Source: Clostridia bacterium (GTDB lineage: Bacteria > Bacillota > Clostridia > Christensenellales > Aristaeellaceae). From it: a stretch of 64,000 nucleotides of DNA. Of the stretch, positions 35,564 to 45,463 are shown piece after piece. The translations under genes were made by a program, and so were the position numbers. Positions within the stretch are counted from its first letter, which is position 1. The number at the start of each line of letters is the position of its first letter. The notes beneath the pieces were generated by a model. It saw only the letters and a list, made by a program, of their open reading frames with translations, made no database searches and had not been told where the DNA came from. The stretch is from NCBI GenBank assembly GCA_017396845.1, contig JAFQKQ010000055.1, positions 34,606 through 98,605 on the forward strand, written 5' to 3'.

Positions 35564-36833
35564 CCGGCTTCACCTCGCAGACCTTCACCTGAATTTCCGT
35601 CCCGACGCCCTTTTTGCTTTTGATTTCGATGCTTCCGCCAAGGAGCACGGCAATTCTTTCGGAAAGCGCAAGCCCCAGCCCCGCGCCGCCGTGCGCGCGC
35701 GACCGCGCTTTATCCGCTCTCCAGAACGGCTCTGCCGCCTGCCGAATCTCCGCTTCCGTCATACCGCATCCGTCGTCCAAAACCCTTATAATCGCTTTTT
35801 CGCCGCTTTCAAGCGTTATATTCTTTGCGCCCGCATTGATGCTGTTATCCACAAGGTTCACAAGGAGCGTTTTTAACAGCACCCGATCCGTTTCAATCAC
35901 GCGTTCCCTTCCGCATACGGTAATTTCAATCCCGTGCTCAGAAAATGCATCCCGCACTTCGCCTAAAATCAGCATCACCTGCGTATTTTTCATTTCCGTC
36001 TGATCTTCGCCCGTCAGTATCAAGCCGGTGAGGCTTTTTGAAAGCTTATCAAGCCTTTCCGCCTCCTTCAGCACCGTCTGCGCCGCGAGCATCGCCTCCG
36101 TGTCCTTTACCTTTCCCAAGCGAACCAGATCGGCATGTCCGATAATGGCGGACAAAGGCGTTTTCATTTCGTGGGTGAGATTTTGGATAAAGGATTGCTG
36201 TCTGTTCATTTCGCCTGCGATGGTTTCCGCCATTGAATTAAACGTAAGCGCCATCTCCCGAATTTCACCGTTTGATTTCACATTTGCCCTTGCGCTCTTA
36301 TCGCCCGTCTGAAACGCCTTTGCCGCTTTGGTAAGCGCCAAGACCGGCTTTACGATGCTATCGGATGCAATGTATATACCGCCCATCAGCGCAAAAAACG
36401 CTCCGATGAATATCACGCGATAGCCGAAGATAAGCGAATTCAGGTTTTCATACACATGATGCACGTTTAAAAACGATGAAACGGTGTATTTTTCTCCGCC
36501 CAGCAATATGCCAAAGGACGCATACATCCGCTTTCCTTCTTTGTAAATCCGATACGTTTCATCACTTGCCTCCATCCTGATCTCCGCTTTTTCGTCGTAC
36601 TCGTAAACCACGCTTTTCAGAATTTCAAGATCCGGTTCTATTCCCTGTATGGCATATCCCGCATATGCGCTCATGAGCCCCGTCGCCGTAAGCTCCATTC
36701 TCTCCCGAAGCCGATCTTTTTCGCTCAGGATATCATTTACGAACGTAAAAGACGTAAGAAAGCAGCCCATAACGGCAATGATCAGCGCGGATATCAGAAA
36801 TTGCGACAAAAACAGCTTGCTCCTGATTTTCAT
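35556..36833 (-). CDS. Sensor histidine kinase
   Basis: 425 aa. Two membrane helices (about 10-30 and 133-155) flank an outer domain of about 100 residues. A HAMP segment follows (SIVKPVLALTKAAKAFQTGD), then the phospho-acceptor box QNLTHEMKTPLSAIIGH (His near 220). The ATPase domain has an N box LVNLVDNSINAGAK, G1 VLDDGCGM and G2 GGAGLGLALSE. Together with the regulator upstream it forms a typical OmpR-type pair. The signal is unknown. It overlaps the regulator as ATGA. Confidence 0.95.
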   Translation of the reverse strand: MKIRSKLFLSQFLISALIIAVMGCFLTSFTFVNDILSEKDRLRERMELTATGLMSAYAGYAIQGIEPDLEILKSVVYEYDEKAEIRMEASDETYRIYKEGKRMYASFGILLGGEKYTVSSFLNVHHVYENLNSLIFGYRVIFIGAFFALMGGIYIASDSIVKPVLALTKAAKAFQTGDKSARANVKSNGEIREMALTFNSMAETIAGEMNRQQSFIQNLTHEMKTPLSAIIGHADLVRLGKVKDTEAMLAAQTVLKEAERLDKLSKSLTGLILTGEDQTEMKNTQVMLILGEVRDAFSEHGIEITVCGRERVIETDRVLLKTLLVNLVDNSINAGAKNITLESGEKAIIRVLDDGCGMTEAEIRQAAEPFWRADKARSRAHGGAGLGLALSERIAVLLGGSIEIKSKKGVGTEIQVKVCEVKPDA

Positions 36834-37486
36834 TTCTCGCCGTTAAGCCGGTAGCCGATCCTGCTGACCGTCTTAAGCCTTTCCTCCCATCCGAGTTTTT
36901 TTCGTAGGCGCATTACATGCAGATCGATGGTGCGCGTATCTCCCATGTAATCCTCCCGCCACACATGCTCATAGATCGTTTCCCTGAAAAGCGCGGTGTT
37001 TGCATTTTGCATCATGAATACCGCAAGATCGAATTCGCGTCCCGAAAGTTTCACCTCTTCTCCCGCCCGAAAACACATACGGCTTTGAAGGTTCAAAACA
37101 ACATCTCCAAGTTTTACTTCCTTTGAGCCCCTTCCGAGCCTTCGCATCACAGCGTCGATTCGCGCCAGCAATTCAATCATTTCAAACGGTTTTACAAGAT
37201 AATCGTCCGCGCCGAGTGTAAGTCCGCGCACGCGGTCCTGTACGCTGCTTCTTGCGGTAATGAATATTACGGGCGTATTTTTATTTCTTATGTACTCCAT
37301 CACTTCAAAGCCGTCGGCCTTCGGAAGCATTACGTCAAGAAGCACGAGATCGTATTCGTTTTCATCCGCCATATCGCACGCTGCTTCGCCGTCAAACGCC
37401 TGTCCGCACGAAAAGCCCGCCTTTTCCAGTCCTCTTTTAATAAAATCCGATATGCTGTATTCATCCTCTGCAATCAGTACGCGCAT
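36830..37486 (-). CDS. OmpR/PhoB-type response regulator
   Basis: 218 aa from ATG 37486, directly after GGGAGGTGAGAAG; an upstream in-frame ATG at 37531 lies inside the promoter. Receiver domain with acidic pocket AEDE, phospho-acceptor D51 in LVLLDVMLP, FITARS and DYLVKPFEM. A winged-helix DNA-binding domain fills the C-terminus (RMCFRAGEEVKLSGREFDL and IDLHVMRLRKKLG). Its own promoter holds a direct repeat with an 11-bp period, the usual site layout for this family, which suggests autoregulation. Confidence 0.95.
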   Translation of the reverse strand: MRVLIAEDEYSISDFIKRGLEKAGFSCGQAFDGEAACDMADENEYDLVLLDVMLPKADGFEVMEYIRNKNTPVIFITARSSVQDRVRGLTLGADDYLVKPFEMIELLARIDAVMRRLGRGSKEVKLGDVVLNLQSRMCFRAGEEVKLSGREFDLAVFMMQNANTALFRETIYEHVWREDYMGDTRTIDLHVMRLRKKLGWEERLKTVSRIGYRLNGEK

Positions 37487-37507
37487 CTTCTCACCTCCCA
37501 TGCCGCT

Positions 37508-37539
37508 ATTATAGCAGAAAAATGTATACAATTTGTATC
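37508..37539 (-). promoter_or_regulatory. Response-regulator promoter with direct-repeat operator
   Basis: Minus strand: GATACA (37539-37534), five bases, TATACA (37528-37523), nine bases, TATAAT (37513-37508). There is no good -35 hexamer; the repeats occupy its place, as expected for activator-dependent transcription. Confidence 0.65.
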
Positions 37540-37679
37540 GGCGGAAGAAAAATGTGCAGACGGAACCATTTCCTGATTTTCCACGTCAAATAACTGAAAT
37601 GCCATCTTTTTTCGCGTGCATTTGTCCGGCGATTGTGATATACTGTTATTATCTATGAATGTGTGTTTCGGAGGCTTAC

Positions 37680-40109
37680 ATGAGCAAGCAAAATCCGTTA
37701 TTTGTGCCGCGCAGCGGCTATCCGAATTTTATATTGTCCGTATGCATGACGACGGTGAAGATGCTCTTCATGGTGATACTGATTTCATGCATATCTCTCT
37801 CCGGTATATTGATGGGCATTGCAAAGGCATGGGTAGACACCACGCCCAATCTCGATCTGGATCTGTTCGATTCGCAGGCGCAGACCTCTTTTATTTACGA
37901 CAAAAACGGCGAACTGATCACAACCTTCCGCGGCACCGAAAACCGCGTGTACTGCACCTATGACGAGCTTCCCGAAAACCTGATAAACGCCGTAATCGCG
38001 ATCGAAGACGCAAGATTCTGGCAGCACAGCGGCGTAGATGTAAAACGCTACATCGGCGCGTTTGTCGGAAACCTGTTTTCCGGCAACAATCAGGGCGGAA
38101 GTACGATCACCTGCCAGCTAATCAAGCAAACGCTTTTGACCAGCGAACAAACCTACCGGCGCAAGGTGCAGGAGGCATATCTGGCGCTGGAGCTGGAAGA
38201 AACCCTGAAGGGCTTATTCATGGGCGATGTGAAATCCGCAAAGGAACGCATACTTGTTGAATACATGAACGTGGTCTACATGGGCGGTTCGCTTTACGGC
38301 GTAAAGACCGCAGCGCTGGATTACTTCGGCAAGGATTTAAACGAGCTCTCCCTTAAGGAATGCGCCCTGCTGGCCGGCATGATCAGAAACCCCTCGCGCT
38401 ATAATCCCCGCTCGAATTATTACATCCGAAACACCCCCGAGGTCAGCGAAACGCGCGCGAACTACGTGCTTGAGCAAATGGCTGCGCACGGCTTTATCAC
38501 GGACAGACAGTGCCTGATCGCGAAAAACGAGCAGTTGAAGGTGCTGCCTTCAAGCACCAACGCCGATCAGATGTACGATAACGCCTATTATGTGGAATAC
38601 GCCATATACGACGTGGTCACCAAGATGCTGCGCGTAGAACAAAAGGAGGATACCTCTGCCAACCGAAGCGCCATGGAAAGCAAGCTTCGAACCGGCGGAT
38701 ATCACATCTACACCAGCCTGGATCCCACAATTCAGGAAGCGGTGCAGGCACAGATAACCAATTGGAAGGGCTATCCCTCCACCCGGTATTCCTCGGATAA
38801 ATATAAAAAGACGCTTTCAAACGGCGAATATGTAGACATCATCCAGCCGCAGGCCGCCTGCGCTGTGATGGACTGGCATACGGGCGAGCTGATCGCCATC
38901 GTGGGCGGCAGAAGCGAGCCCACCGCCCGAAAGCAGCTGAACCGCGCCCATCAGCTCAACATGCCGGTCGGTTCATCGATCAAGCCGCTGAGCGTGTACG
39001 GTCCGGCATTTGATATGGGCTGGTCGCCGGGAACGCCGGTTATGAATCTGCCGATTCGGATCGAAGGCTGGGTAAGCCAGCAGGGATACCCCAATAACTA
39101 CGGCGGCGGCGGATTTACGGGCTGCGAATCGATGCGAATGGCGATCAACAAATCCAACAACTATTCCGCCGCGCAGGCGCTTTTCCAGTATGTCGGCATA
39201 TCAAATTCCGTCAATTACCTTCTGAAGCTCGGCGTATCCTCTTCCCACATTCAAGCGACGGGCTCCGGCCTTGCGCTCGGTTCCTCCGGCATCTCCGTCA
39301 TTGAAATGGCGGCCGCCTTCGGTGCAATCGCAAACGACGGCGAATACCTGGAGCCGTATGCATTTACGGAGGTTCTCTATAACGACAACAAAACCGTGTA
39401 CATCTCCGCCCGCAATGAACAGGTGCGCCGCCAGGCATTCAAGCCTTCCACCGCCTATATGCTGGTGGACGTATTGATCGGATGCGTATCCGGTACGCAC
39501 GGAACGGGCTCCAGAGCCCGCTTTGACAACTTCACCGTCGCCGGAAAAACCGGCACGAACTCCGACGCATGCGGCGTATTCTTTGCCGGCATGACAGGCT
39601 ACTATTCCTGCGCGGTGTGGATCGGACATGACAGCTATAAGCCGCTCTCTGCCTCCTCCACCGGCGGCGGATACGCAGCGCCGCTGTTCTCCGTGGTTAT
39701 GCGCGAAGTTCATAAGCTCAACGGAATCACGCAGAATAAGCCGATCATGGAGGGTACCTATTCCGATTACGGGCTTGTCATCGCACAGGCCTGCGGCGTA
39801 AGCGGTATGAAGCCCTCGTCTTACTGCCGAAACGACGCAAACGGCTATGATGTAACCAACGACTACTATTTAAAGGGCACTGAGCCCACCGTCACCTGCA
39901 ATATGCACCGCCAGGTAACGCTCTGCACGCGCTCCAACCGCCGTCCGAGCGAATACTGCACATCCGTCAGATCCTACGGCGTGCTCTACATTCCGCAGGG
40001 ACATCCGCTCAGGCAGGCGGAAACCATCAAGGAAGTGCAAAGGTATTTCAAGGGCGCTTCGGTTGATCAGAGCGTAATTTCCTACGGAACATGCAGCCAG
40101 TGCCGGTAA
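37680..40109 (+). CDS. Class A penicillin-binding protein (PBP1A-type)
   Basis: 809 aa from ATG 37680 after TTCGGAGG; the ATG at 37659 lacks a site. An N-terminal membrane helix (about 22-45) is followed by a glycosyltransferase 51 domain (IEDARFWQHSGVDVKRY, GGSTITCQLIKQ, LKECALLAGMIRNPSRYNP). The transpeptidase domain has SSIK (nucleophile S432), SNN and KTGT (near 623). It builds and cross-links peptidoglycan. After KTG the C-terminus carries seven Cys residues in about 105 residues, including the final CSQCR. It is followed 10 bp later by a YdcF-like gene. Confidence 0.95.
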   Translation: MSKQNPLFVPRSGYPNFILSVCMTTVKMLFMVILISCISLSGILMGIAKAWVDTTPNLDLDLFDSQAQTSFIYDKNGELITTFRGTENRVYCTYDELPENLINAVIAIEDARFWQHSGVDVKRYIGAFVGNLFSGNNQGGSTITCQLIKQTLLTSEQTYRRKVQEAYLALELEETLKGLFMGDVKSAKERILVEYMNVVYMGGSLYGVKTAALDYFGKDLNELSLKECALLAGMIRNPSRYNPRSNYYIRNTPEVSETRANYVLEQMAAHGFITDRQCLIAKNEQLKVLPSSTNADQMYDNAYYVEYAIYDVVTKMLRVEQKEDTSANRSAMESKLRTGGYHIYTSLDPTIQEAVQAQITNWKGYPSTRYSSDKYKKTLSNGEYVDIIQPQAACAVMDWHTGELIAIVGGRSEPTARKQLNRAHQLNMPVGSSIKPLSVYGPAFDMGWSPGTPVMNLPIRIEGWVSQQGYPNNYGGGGFTGCESMRMAINKSNNYSAAQALFQYVGISNSVNYLLKLGVSSSHIQATGSGLALGSSGISVIEMAAAFGAIANDGEYLEPYAFTEVLYNDNKTVYISARNEQVRRQAFKPSTAYMLVDVLIGCVSGTHGTGSRARFDNFTVAGKTGTNSDACGVFFAGMTGYYSCAVWIGHDSYKPLSASSTGGGYAAPLFSVVMREVHKLNGITQNKPIMEGTYSDYGLVIAQACGVSGMKPSSYCRNDANGYDVTNDYYLKGTEPTVTCNMHRQVTLCTRSNRRPSEYCTSVRSYGVLYIPQGHPLRQAETIKEVQRYFKGASVDQSVISYGTCSQCR

Positions 40110-40119
40110 AGGAGCATCC

Positions 40120-40905
40120 ATGAAGAAGACAAGACGCCCGTCGCGGTTTGTAAATCTGTTATTCCTCGTAAGCGCTGTGTTCTGTATTGTATACTACCTG
40201 TTGAACGGGTTTATCGTTCGTTTCGGACAGTCGCTTCTCTGGATTTGGCCCGTATTGACGGTTTTCCTGCTGATGCGCTGGTATTTTGTAAGGCGCATGA
40301 TCCGAACGGGAAAGCGGTCTTGGATTCCGAAAAAGCTGCTTATGATCATGCATTCGGCAATCGCCGTAATGCTTGCGCTGTTTATTGCCGTAGAAGGCAT
40401 TATCTGTACGGCGGCATTCCAAAAACCGCCGATGAATCTTGACTATATCATCGTGCTCGGCGCGAAGGTAAACGGCACTTCGCCCTCCGGCGCACTTCGA
40501 AACCGCATTCAGCTGGCAAGCGAATACCTTCATGAAAATCCCCGGACCCTCGTCATCGCCTCCGGCGGGCAGGGGCCCGACGAAGGCATCAGCGAAGCGG
40601 AATGCATCCGGCGGGGCCTCATCCAGCGCGGCATATCGGAAGACAGAATCATTATGGAGGATGCGTCCACAAGCACGCTTGAAAACATACTTTTTAGCCT
40701 TCCGCTGATTCCGGATCACAGCGCCGGGATCGGCATCGTCACCAACAACTATCACATGTACAGAGCCCTGAAGATTGCCAACGCGCAGGCGGACAGAGCC
40801 TTTTATCCGGTTCCCGTAGCCACGTCCCTTCTAAGCCTCCCCCATGCGATGGTGCGCGAATTCGCCGCCCTCGTCGTAGGCTTCTTAAGCGGAGATTTTT
40901 CATAA
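40120..40905 (+). CDS. YdcF/SanA-family (DUF218) membrane protein
   Basis: 261 aa. Three membrane helices fill the first 100 residues. The DUF218 domain follows, with DYIIVLGAKVNGTSPSGALR, LVIASGGQGPDEGISEAE, EDASTSTLENI and IVTNNYHMYRA. ElyC/SanA members act in envelope integrity, and the link to the PBP gene 10 bp upstream supports that. Ribosome site AAAGGAG. Followed by a bidirectional terminator. Confidence 0.88.
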   Translation: MKKTRRPSRFVNLLFLVSAVFCIVYYLLNGFIVRFGQSLLWIWPVLTVFLLMRWYFVRRMIRTGKRSWIPKKLLMIMHSAIAVMLALFIAVEGIICTAAFQKPPMNLDYIIVLGAKVNGTSPSGALRNRIQLASEYLHENPRTLVIASGGQGPDEGISEAECIRRGLIQRGISEDRIIMEDASTSTLENILFSLPLIPDHSAGIGIVTNNYHMYRALKIANAQADRAFYPVPVATSLLSLPHAMVREFAALVVGFLSGDFS

Positions 40906-40913
40906 CAATTCAG

Positions 40914-40952
40914 CAAACAAAAAACGCTTTCGTCGAAAGCATTTTTTGTTTA
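40914..40952. terminator. Bidirectional terminator
   Basis: About 17-bp stem (40914-40930 with 40936-40952) with A-run and T-run arms and a CGTCG loop region, between convergent genes. Confidence 0.85.
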
Positions 40953-40958
40953 TGTCTG

Positions 40959-41912
40959 TTATTGCAATTCATTCTTAAGCCGCAGTTTTTCAATCCTCTT
41001 AAGCGCCTTTGCCGCGGCTTTGTCGCCCTTCGCTTCGGCCTTTTTCAGCCATTCGCAAGCCTCGTCTGCATTTTTCTCGGCGCCCATCCCTTCCAGAAGG
41101 TATAAGCCCACCATTCTCTCGCCCAATATATCTCCCGCCTGCGCGGCTTTCATCGCCCAATCAAATCCGGCTTTCATATCTCTGTTCACAAAATTGGGCT
41201 GCATGAGGGTAAAGCTCATTCCCATCTGCGCCGCTGCGTTTCCGCTTTCCGCAAGCGGCTCGAACGCCTGCATGCCTTTCATAATCACGCTTTCATCCAG
41301 CTTGATTTTCCCATTATGGCCCTCATATAAGGAAAACAGTACGCCGGTATAATCCTCGTGTGTACAGGGCGCGGCTCTCAGATAATCTTTCACTCGAATC
41401 GGATTGATAATCCTTAAGCGCATTCGATCCCAGCATGCTTCCGCAAGCGCGTCGGGATGGCAGCCTTGTATCGCTTCCCGGAACCAGTAATCTCTGAGTT
41501 TCTTGCTCCTTTGAAAACCGCGGCTCCCATCTCTGTACCGGCACGCAAGAATATAGCATGCATCCGCGTCGCCGTTTTTCGCATTTTCGAGCAGGGTGTC
41601 TATCTCTTCTCTGATCTCCGCCTCCTGATCGCCGAATTTCTCCATGCGCTTATTATACACAGCTATGAATCTTGCCCTGACCCATATTGCAGCAAACGGC
41701 GTAAGGAGCAGGCTCATAAGCGGCGCGACCATAAAATGTTTGATTTCCATGTGTTTGCCGATTATGAGCACGGCAATGATCACCAGCATAAAAAGCGAAG
41801 CAATGATCGCAAATGTAATCCAGAATACTTGCCAGAATGTTGGTTTGAGCGGATGTCGAGTCCGCGTGCCCGACAGCAAATCTGCAAATAAGACCCCCAA
41901 AAATTCACCCAT
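40959..41912 (-). CDS. Sel1-repeat membrane protein
   Basis: 317 aa. Two hydrophobic segments (about 30-50 and 60-77) are followed by a helical domain with Sel1-like/TPR repeats (GDADACYILACRYRDG, SGNAAAQMGMSFTLMQ, AGDILGERMVGLYLLEGMGA, then EKNADEACEWLKKAEAKGD). Such repeats bind other proteins; its partner is unknown. Ribosome site TTGGAGG. Single gene. Confidence 0.82.
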   Translation of the reverse strand: MGEFLGVLFADLLSGTRTRHPLKPTFWQVFWITFAIIASLFMLVIIAVLIIGKHMEIKHFMVAPLMSLLLTPFAAIWVRARFIAVYNKRMEKFGDQEAEIREEIDTLLENAKNGDADACYILACRYRDGSRGFQRSKKLRDYWFREAIQGCHPDALAEACWDRMRLRIINPIRVKDYLRAAPCTHEDYTGVLFSLYEGHNGKIKLDESVIMKGMQAFEPLAESGNAAAQMGMSFTLMQPNFVNRDMKAGFDWAMKAAQAGDILGERMVGLYLLEGMGAEKNADEACEWLKKAEAKGDKAAAKALKRIEKLRLKNELQ

Positions 41913-41945
41913 TTGTATTCCTCCAATAGCGAATCAATGATAACG

Positions 41946-41991
41946 AGAGGCTTCGGAACGAAGACAGTATCGTCTCTGTTTCGAAGCCTCT
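41946..41991 (-). terminator. Probable terminator of pheST
   Basis: 10-bp arms (41946-41955 with 41982-41991) with further partial pairing inside, 12 bp after the pheT stop; the minus-strand tail is CGTTATCATT, a weak U-run. Confidence 0.55.
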
Positions 41992-42002
41992 GTTCGTATT
42001 TA

Positions 42003-44399
42003 TCAGGCGCGGATCACTGCGCCGAAGTTCTTTTCTGAGGTCTTTAGAATCTTGTCCATAGCGGAGGTGATTTCCTGTTCCGTAAGCGTATGATCGGGAG
42101 AACGGAAAATAATCGAGAATGCCAGTGATTTCTTGCCTTCGCCCAGGCGCTCGCCGCGGTATACGTCAAACAGCTTTACGCCCTCGCAGAGCTTGCCCGC
42201 CGCCTTCTCGATGGCCGCCATCAGGTCGCCCGCCGGAACGGCTTCATCGGCAACCAGCGCGATATCGCGGGAAACCGCCTGGTACTTCGGAAGGGGCTTG
42301 ACCGCAGGAATCGGAAGCTGGCAGTTCTTAAGCGCCGTAATATCGATCTCCGCCACATAGGCGCGGGCCGTCATATCAAACGCCTCCGCAACGTCCGGAT
42401 GAATTTCGCCCATCTGACCCAGCTTCACGCTGCCGCCGCGCAGGGTAAGAAGCGCCTTGCGGCCGGGATGATAGTAATTGTCGCCGCCGGCAGATACGTA
42501 AGGCTTAAGGCCGTATCTTTCCAGCAGGCACAATACGGTTTCCTTAAGAGTAAAGAAATCCGCGCCGTTTCCGTACATGGCGATCAGGAGCGTGGGCACT
42601 TCCTTGGGAAGCTCGCCATCGTTCTCCGCAGGCATGAACACGGGAGAAATCTCCATAAGCTTCGCATCCGCGTTTCCGCGATTCATGTTGAGCGAAAGAG
42701 AATTCAGCATTGAAGGAACGAGCGTGGTGCGCATGACGGAGGTATCCTCGCCCAGCGGATTGCGGATGACTACGGTGTTGAGTCTGGGATCGCCTTCGGA
42801 AAGATTGAGCTTTTCAATCCACTTGGGAGATACGAAGGAGAAGCTCTGGGTCTCGAAATAACCCATGCCTACCAGCGCGCGTTTTACGCCCGCATTGAAG
42901 GACTGTGCTTCATGGCGCTTGCCGGCCATGGTCACGCCGTTCATGAGCGTGGAGGGAATGGCATCGTATCCGTACAGGCGCAGAATCTCCTCGGACAGAT
43001 CCGCTTCGCCCTCGATATCCACGCGGTATGCGGGGATTTCACAGGTAAGCGTATCGCCGTCAAGCTCAGTTTCGATGTTGAGGCTCAAAAGAATGTCCTC
43101 CATCTTTTCCACGTCTACGTTTACCCCGATGCGGCGCCTGATGCGCTCACAGCTGGCCTTGACGATCTTCTTTTCCTTCGGGTTCGGATAATTGTCGTAT
43201 GCGCCGGGAACGATATCGCCGCAGTTCAGCATTTCCACCAGCATGCATGCGCGGTCAAGCGCCTGCATCGCGGTTTCGGCGCAAACGCCCTTTTCAAAGC
43301 GTCCCGAAGATTCGGTACGGATGCCAAGGGAACGGGCGGTTACGCGGTTGTTTCCGCGTTCAAATGCCGCGCACTCGAAAAGCACGCTCGCCGTATCGTT
43401 CACAATTTCACTCTCTTCGCCGCCCATGATGCCGGCAAGGCCGGTAGCCTTTTCCTTATCGGCAATGACCAGCATTTCGCCCGTCAGCTTGTGGGTCTTG
43501 CCGTCAAGGGTGGTAAGCTCTTCGCCCTCATGCGCGCGGCGGACAACGATCGTCTGCTCGCGAACCTTGGAAAGGTCAAACGCGTGCATGGGATGTCCGG
43601 TTTCAAGCATTACGAAGTTTGTAATGTCTACGATATTGTTGATCGAACGCACACCTGCGCCGTGAAGATACTCGCGCATCCACTTGGGCGACGGTCCGAT
43701 TTTGACATTGGTGATTACTCTTGCGCAGTAGCGCGGGCAGTTGACTTCATCTTCCACGATTACCTTTGCGTAATCGTCAAACTTGCCCTTGCCTTTTTCA
43801 TTATAAGCGATTTCGGGCATAACAAAATGCTCGCCCAGAACCGTGGCGCTTTCGCGCGCAACGCCCCATACGCTTAAGCAGTCGGGACGGTTGGCAAGGA
43901 TTTCGTACTCGATCACATCGTCGCCAAGACCGAAGATCTCGCAAACATCCGTGCCGGGCTTAACTTCTTCCTTAAGAAGGATAATGCCCTCTTCTCCGCA
44001 GTGCGGATAGAGATCGGAGGGAACATCCAGCTCGGGACCGGAGCAGAGCATACCGAAGCTCTCTACGCCGCGGATTTTGCCGTGCTTGATCTTTACGCCG
44101 CCGGGCAGCTCCGCGCCTTCCAGCGCGCAGCATACGTATGCGCCCGCATGTACGTTCGGTGCGCCGCATACGATCTGAAGATCGTTCTCTGCTCCTACAT
44201 CCACAGTGCATACGTGCAGATGGTCGCTGTCGGGATGCATTTCACATGTTTTTACGTATCCCACGACTACATTGGTGAATTTCGCAGTGTTCTCCCAGCC
44301 CTCAACGGCGGTGCCCGTCATGATCATTCTGCGGGCGTATTCCTCTGCGGGCATATTGATTTTGGTATATTCGTTCAGCCATTTCATCGGCGCTTTCAT
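42003..44399 (-). CDS. pheT: Phenylalanyl-tRNA synthetase beta subunit
   Basis: 798 aa, full length. N-terminal tRNA-binding OB domain (VVVGYVKTCEMHPDSDHLHV), B3/B4 editing domain, B5 domain and a C-terminal ferredoxin-like anticodon-binding domain (PKYQAVSRDIALVADE). Forms the alpha2-beta2 enzyme with PheS, encoded 14 bp upstream. Ribosome site TAAGGAGG. Confidence 0.97.
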   Translation of the reverse strand: MKAPMKWLNEYTKINMPAEEYARRMIMTGTAVEGWENTAKFTNVVVGYVKTCEMHPDSDHLHVCTVDVGAENDLQIVCGAPNVHAGAYVCCALEGAELPGGVKIKHGKIRGVESFGMLCSGPELDVPSDLYPHCGEEGIILLKEEVKPGTDVCEIFGLGDDVIEYEILANRPDCLSVWGVARESATVLGEHFVMPEIAYNEKGKGKFDDYAKVIVEDEVNCPRYCARVITNVKIGPSPKWMREYLHGAGVRSINNIVDITNFVMLETGHPMHAFDLSKVREQTIVVRRAHEGEELTTLDGKTHKLTGEMLVIADKEKATGLAGIMGGEESEIVNDTASVLFECAAFERGNNRVTARSLGIRTESSGRFEKGVCAETAMQALDRACMLVEMLNCGDIVPGAYDNYPNPKEKKIVKASCERIRRRIGVNVDVEKMEDILLSLNIETELDGDTLTCEIPAYRVDIEGEADLSEEILRLYGYDAIPSTLMNGVTMAGKRHEAQSFNAGVKRALVGMGYFETQSFSFVSPKWIEKLNLSEGDPRLNTVVIRNPLGEDTSVMRTTLVPSMLNSLSLNMNRGNADAKLMEISPVFMPAENDGELPKEVPTLLIAMYGNGADFFTLKETVLCLLERYGLKPYVSAGGDNYYHPGRKALLTLRGGSVKLGQMGEIHPDVAEAFDMTARAYVAEIDITALKNCQLPIPAVKPLPKYQAVSRDIALVADEAVPAGDLMAAIEKAAGKLCEGVKLFDVYRGERLGEGKKSLAFSIIFRSPDHTLTEQEITSAMDKILKTSEKNFGAVIRA

Positions 44400-44413
44400 A
44401 TCGTTTTGCCTCC

Positions 44414-45439
44414 TTAACCGCGGAAATGCTTCAGGAACCGGATGTCGTTTTCATACAGATAGCGCATATCCGGTACATTGTACTTGAGGTTGGCAAGCCT
44501 CTCCACGCCCATTCCGAAGGCGAAGCCGGAATATTTCTTGGAGTCGATTCCACACATTTCGAGAACCTTCGGGTTTACCATACCGCTTCCGAGAACCTCA
44601 ATCCAGCCGGTATCCTTGCAGATGCGGCAGCCCTTTCCGCGGCATGCGGCGCAGGTGAGGTCAACCTCAGCGGAGGGCTCGGTGAACGGGAAGAACGAGG
44701 GACGGAAGCGCGTAGTTACGCCGTCGCCGTACAGACGGCGGGCAAAGGTGTCCAGCGTTCCCTTCAGATCGCCCATAGAAATATTTTCATCAATTACGAG
44801 GCCTTCCAGCTGATGGAAAACCGGCGAATGCGTTGCGTCCGCTTCATCGGCGCGGTACACGCGGCCGAAGCTCACAATGCGGATCGGCGGCTTGCGCGTG
44901 GTCATGATGCGCGCCTGCACAGGAGAGGTGTGCGTTCTCAATACGATATTGTCGTCGATGTAGAACGTATCCTGCGCGTCGCGGGCGGGATGATTCTTCG
45001 GGATGTTCATAAGCTCGAAATTATAATGATCGAACTCTACTTCGGGGCCTTCCACAGCTTCGAAGCCCATGCCGGTGAAGATGTCGAAAAGCTCTTCCAA
45101 TACCAGCGTCATCGGATGCAGACTGCCTGCGCTTCTGTCGTTTACGGGAAGCGTAACGTCGATTGCTTCTGCCTGAAGGCGCTTTTCCTTTTCGCGCTTT
45201 GCAATTTCCTTCTGCGATTCAGAGATTGCGTTTTCAATCGTCTCTCTGGCTTCGTTTACCCACTGGCCGACCTTCGGACGCATTTCCGGCTCCACCTGTC
45301 CCATGCCGCGCAGTATAGACGTAAGCTCGCCCTTTTTACCCAGCACGCGCACGCGAAGCTGCTCAAGCGCCTGAGAATCCTGACACGTTTTCAGCTCTTC
45401 CAGCGTGCGATTCGTAATTTCCAAAACCTTTTCCCGCAT
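44414..45439 (-). CDS. pheS: Phenylalanyl-tRNA synthetase alpha subunit
   Basis: 341 aa catalytic subunit. An N-terminal coiled coil binds tRNA. The class II core shows motif 2 (TSPVQARIM, FRPSFFPFTEPSAEVDL), a Cys cluster CAACRGKGCRICKDTGWIE typical of Firmicute PheS, and motif 3 GFAFGMGVERLANLKY. Under control of the T-box leader upstream. Ribosome site AAGGAAGAG. Confidence 0.97.
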   Translation of the reverse strand: MREKVLEITNRTLEELKTCQDSQALEQLRVRVLGKKGELTSILRGMGQVEPEMRPKVGQWVNEARETIENAISESQKEIAKREKEKRLQAEAIDVTLPVNDRSAGSLHPMTLVLEELFDIFTGMGFEAVEGPEVEFDHYNFELMNIPKNHPARDAQDTFYIDDNIVLRTHTSPVQARIMTTRKPPIRIVSFGRVYRADEADATHSPVFHQLEGLVIDENISMGDLKGTLDTFARRLYGDGVTTRFRPSFFPFTEPSAEVDLTCAACRGKGCRICKDTGWIEVLGSGMVNPKVLEMCGIDSKKYSGFAFGMGVERLANLKYNVPDMRYLYENDIRFLKHFRG

Positions 45440-45463
45440 TGTCTCTCTTCCTTTCCATACGGC

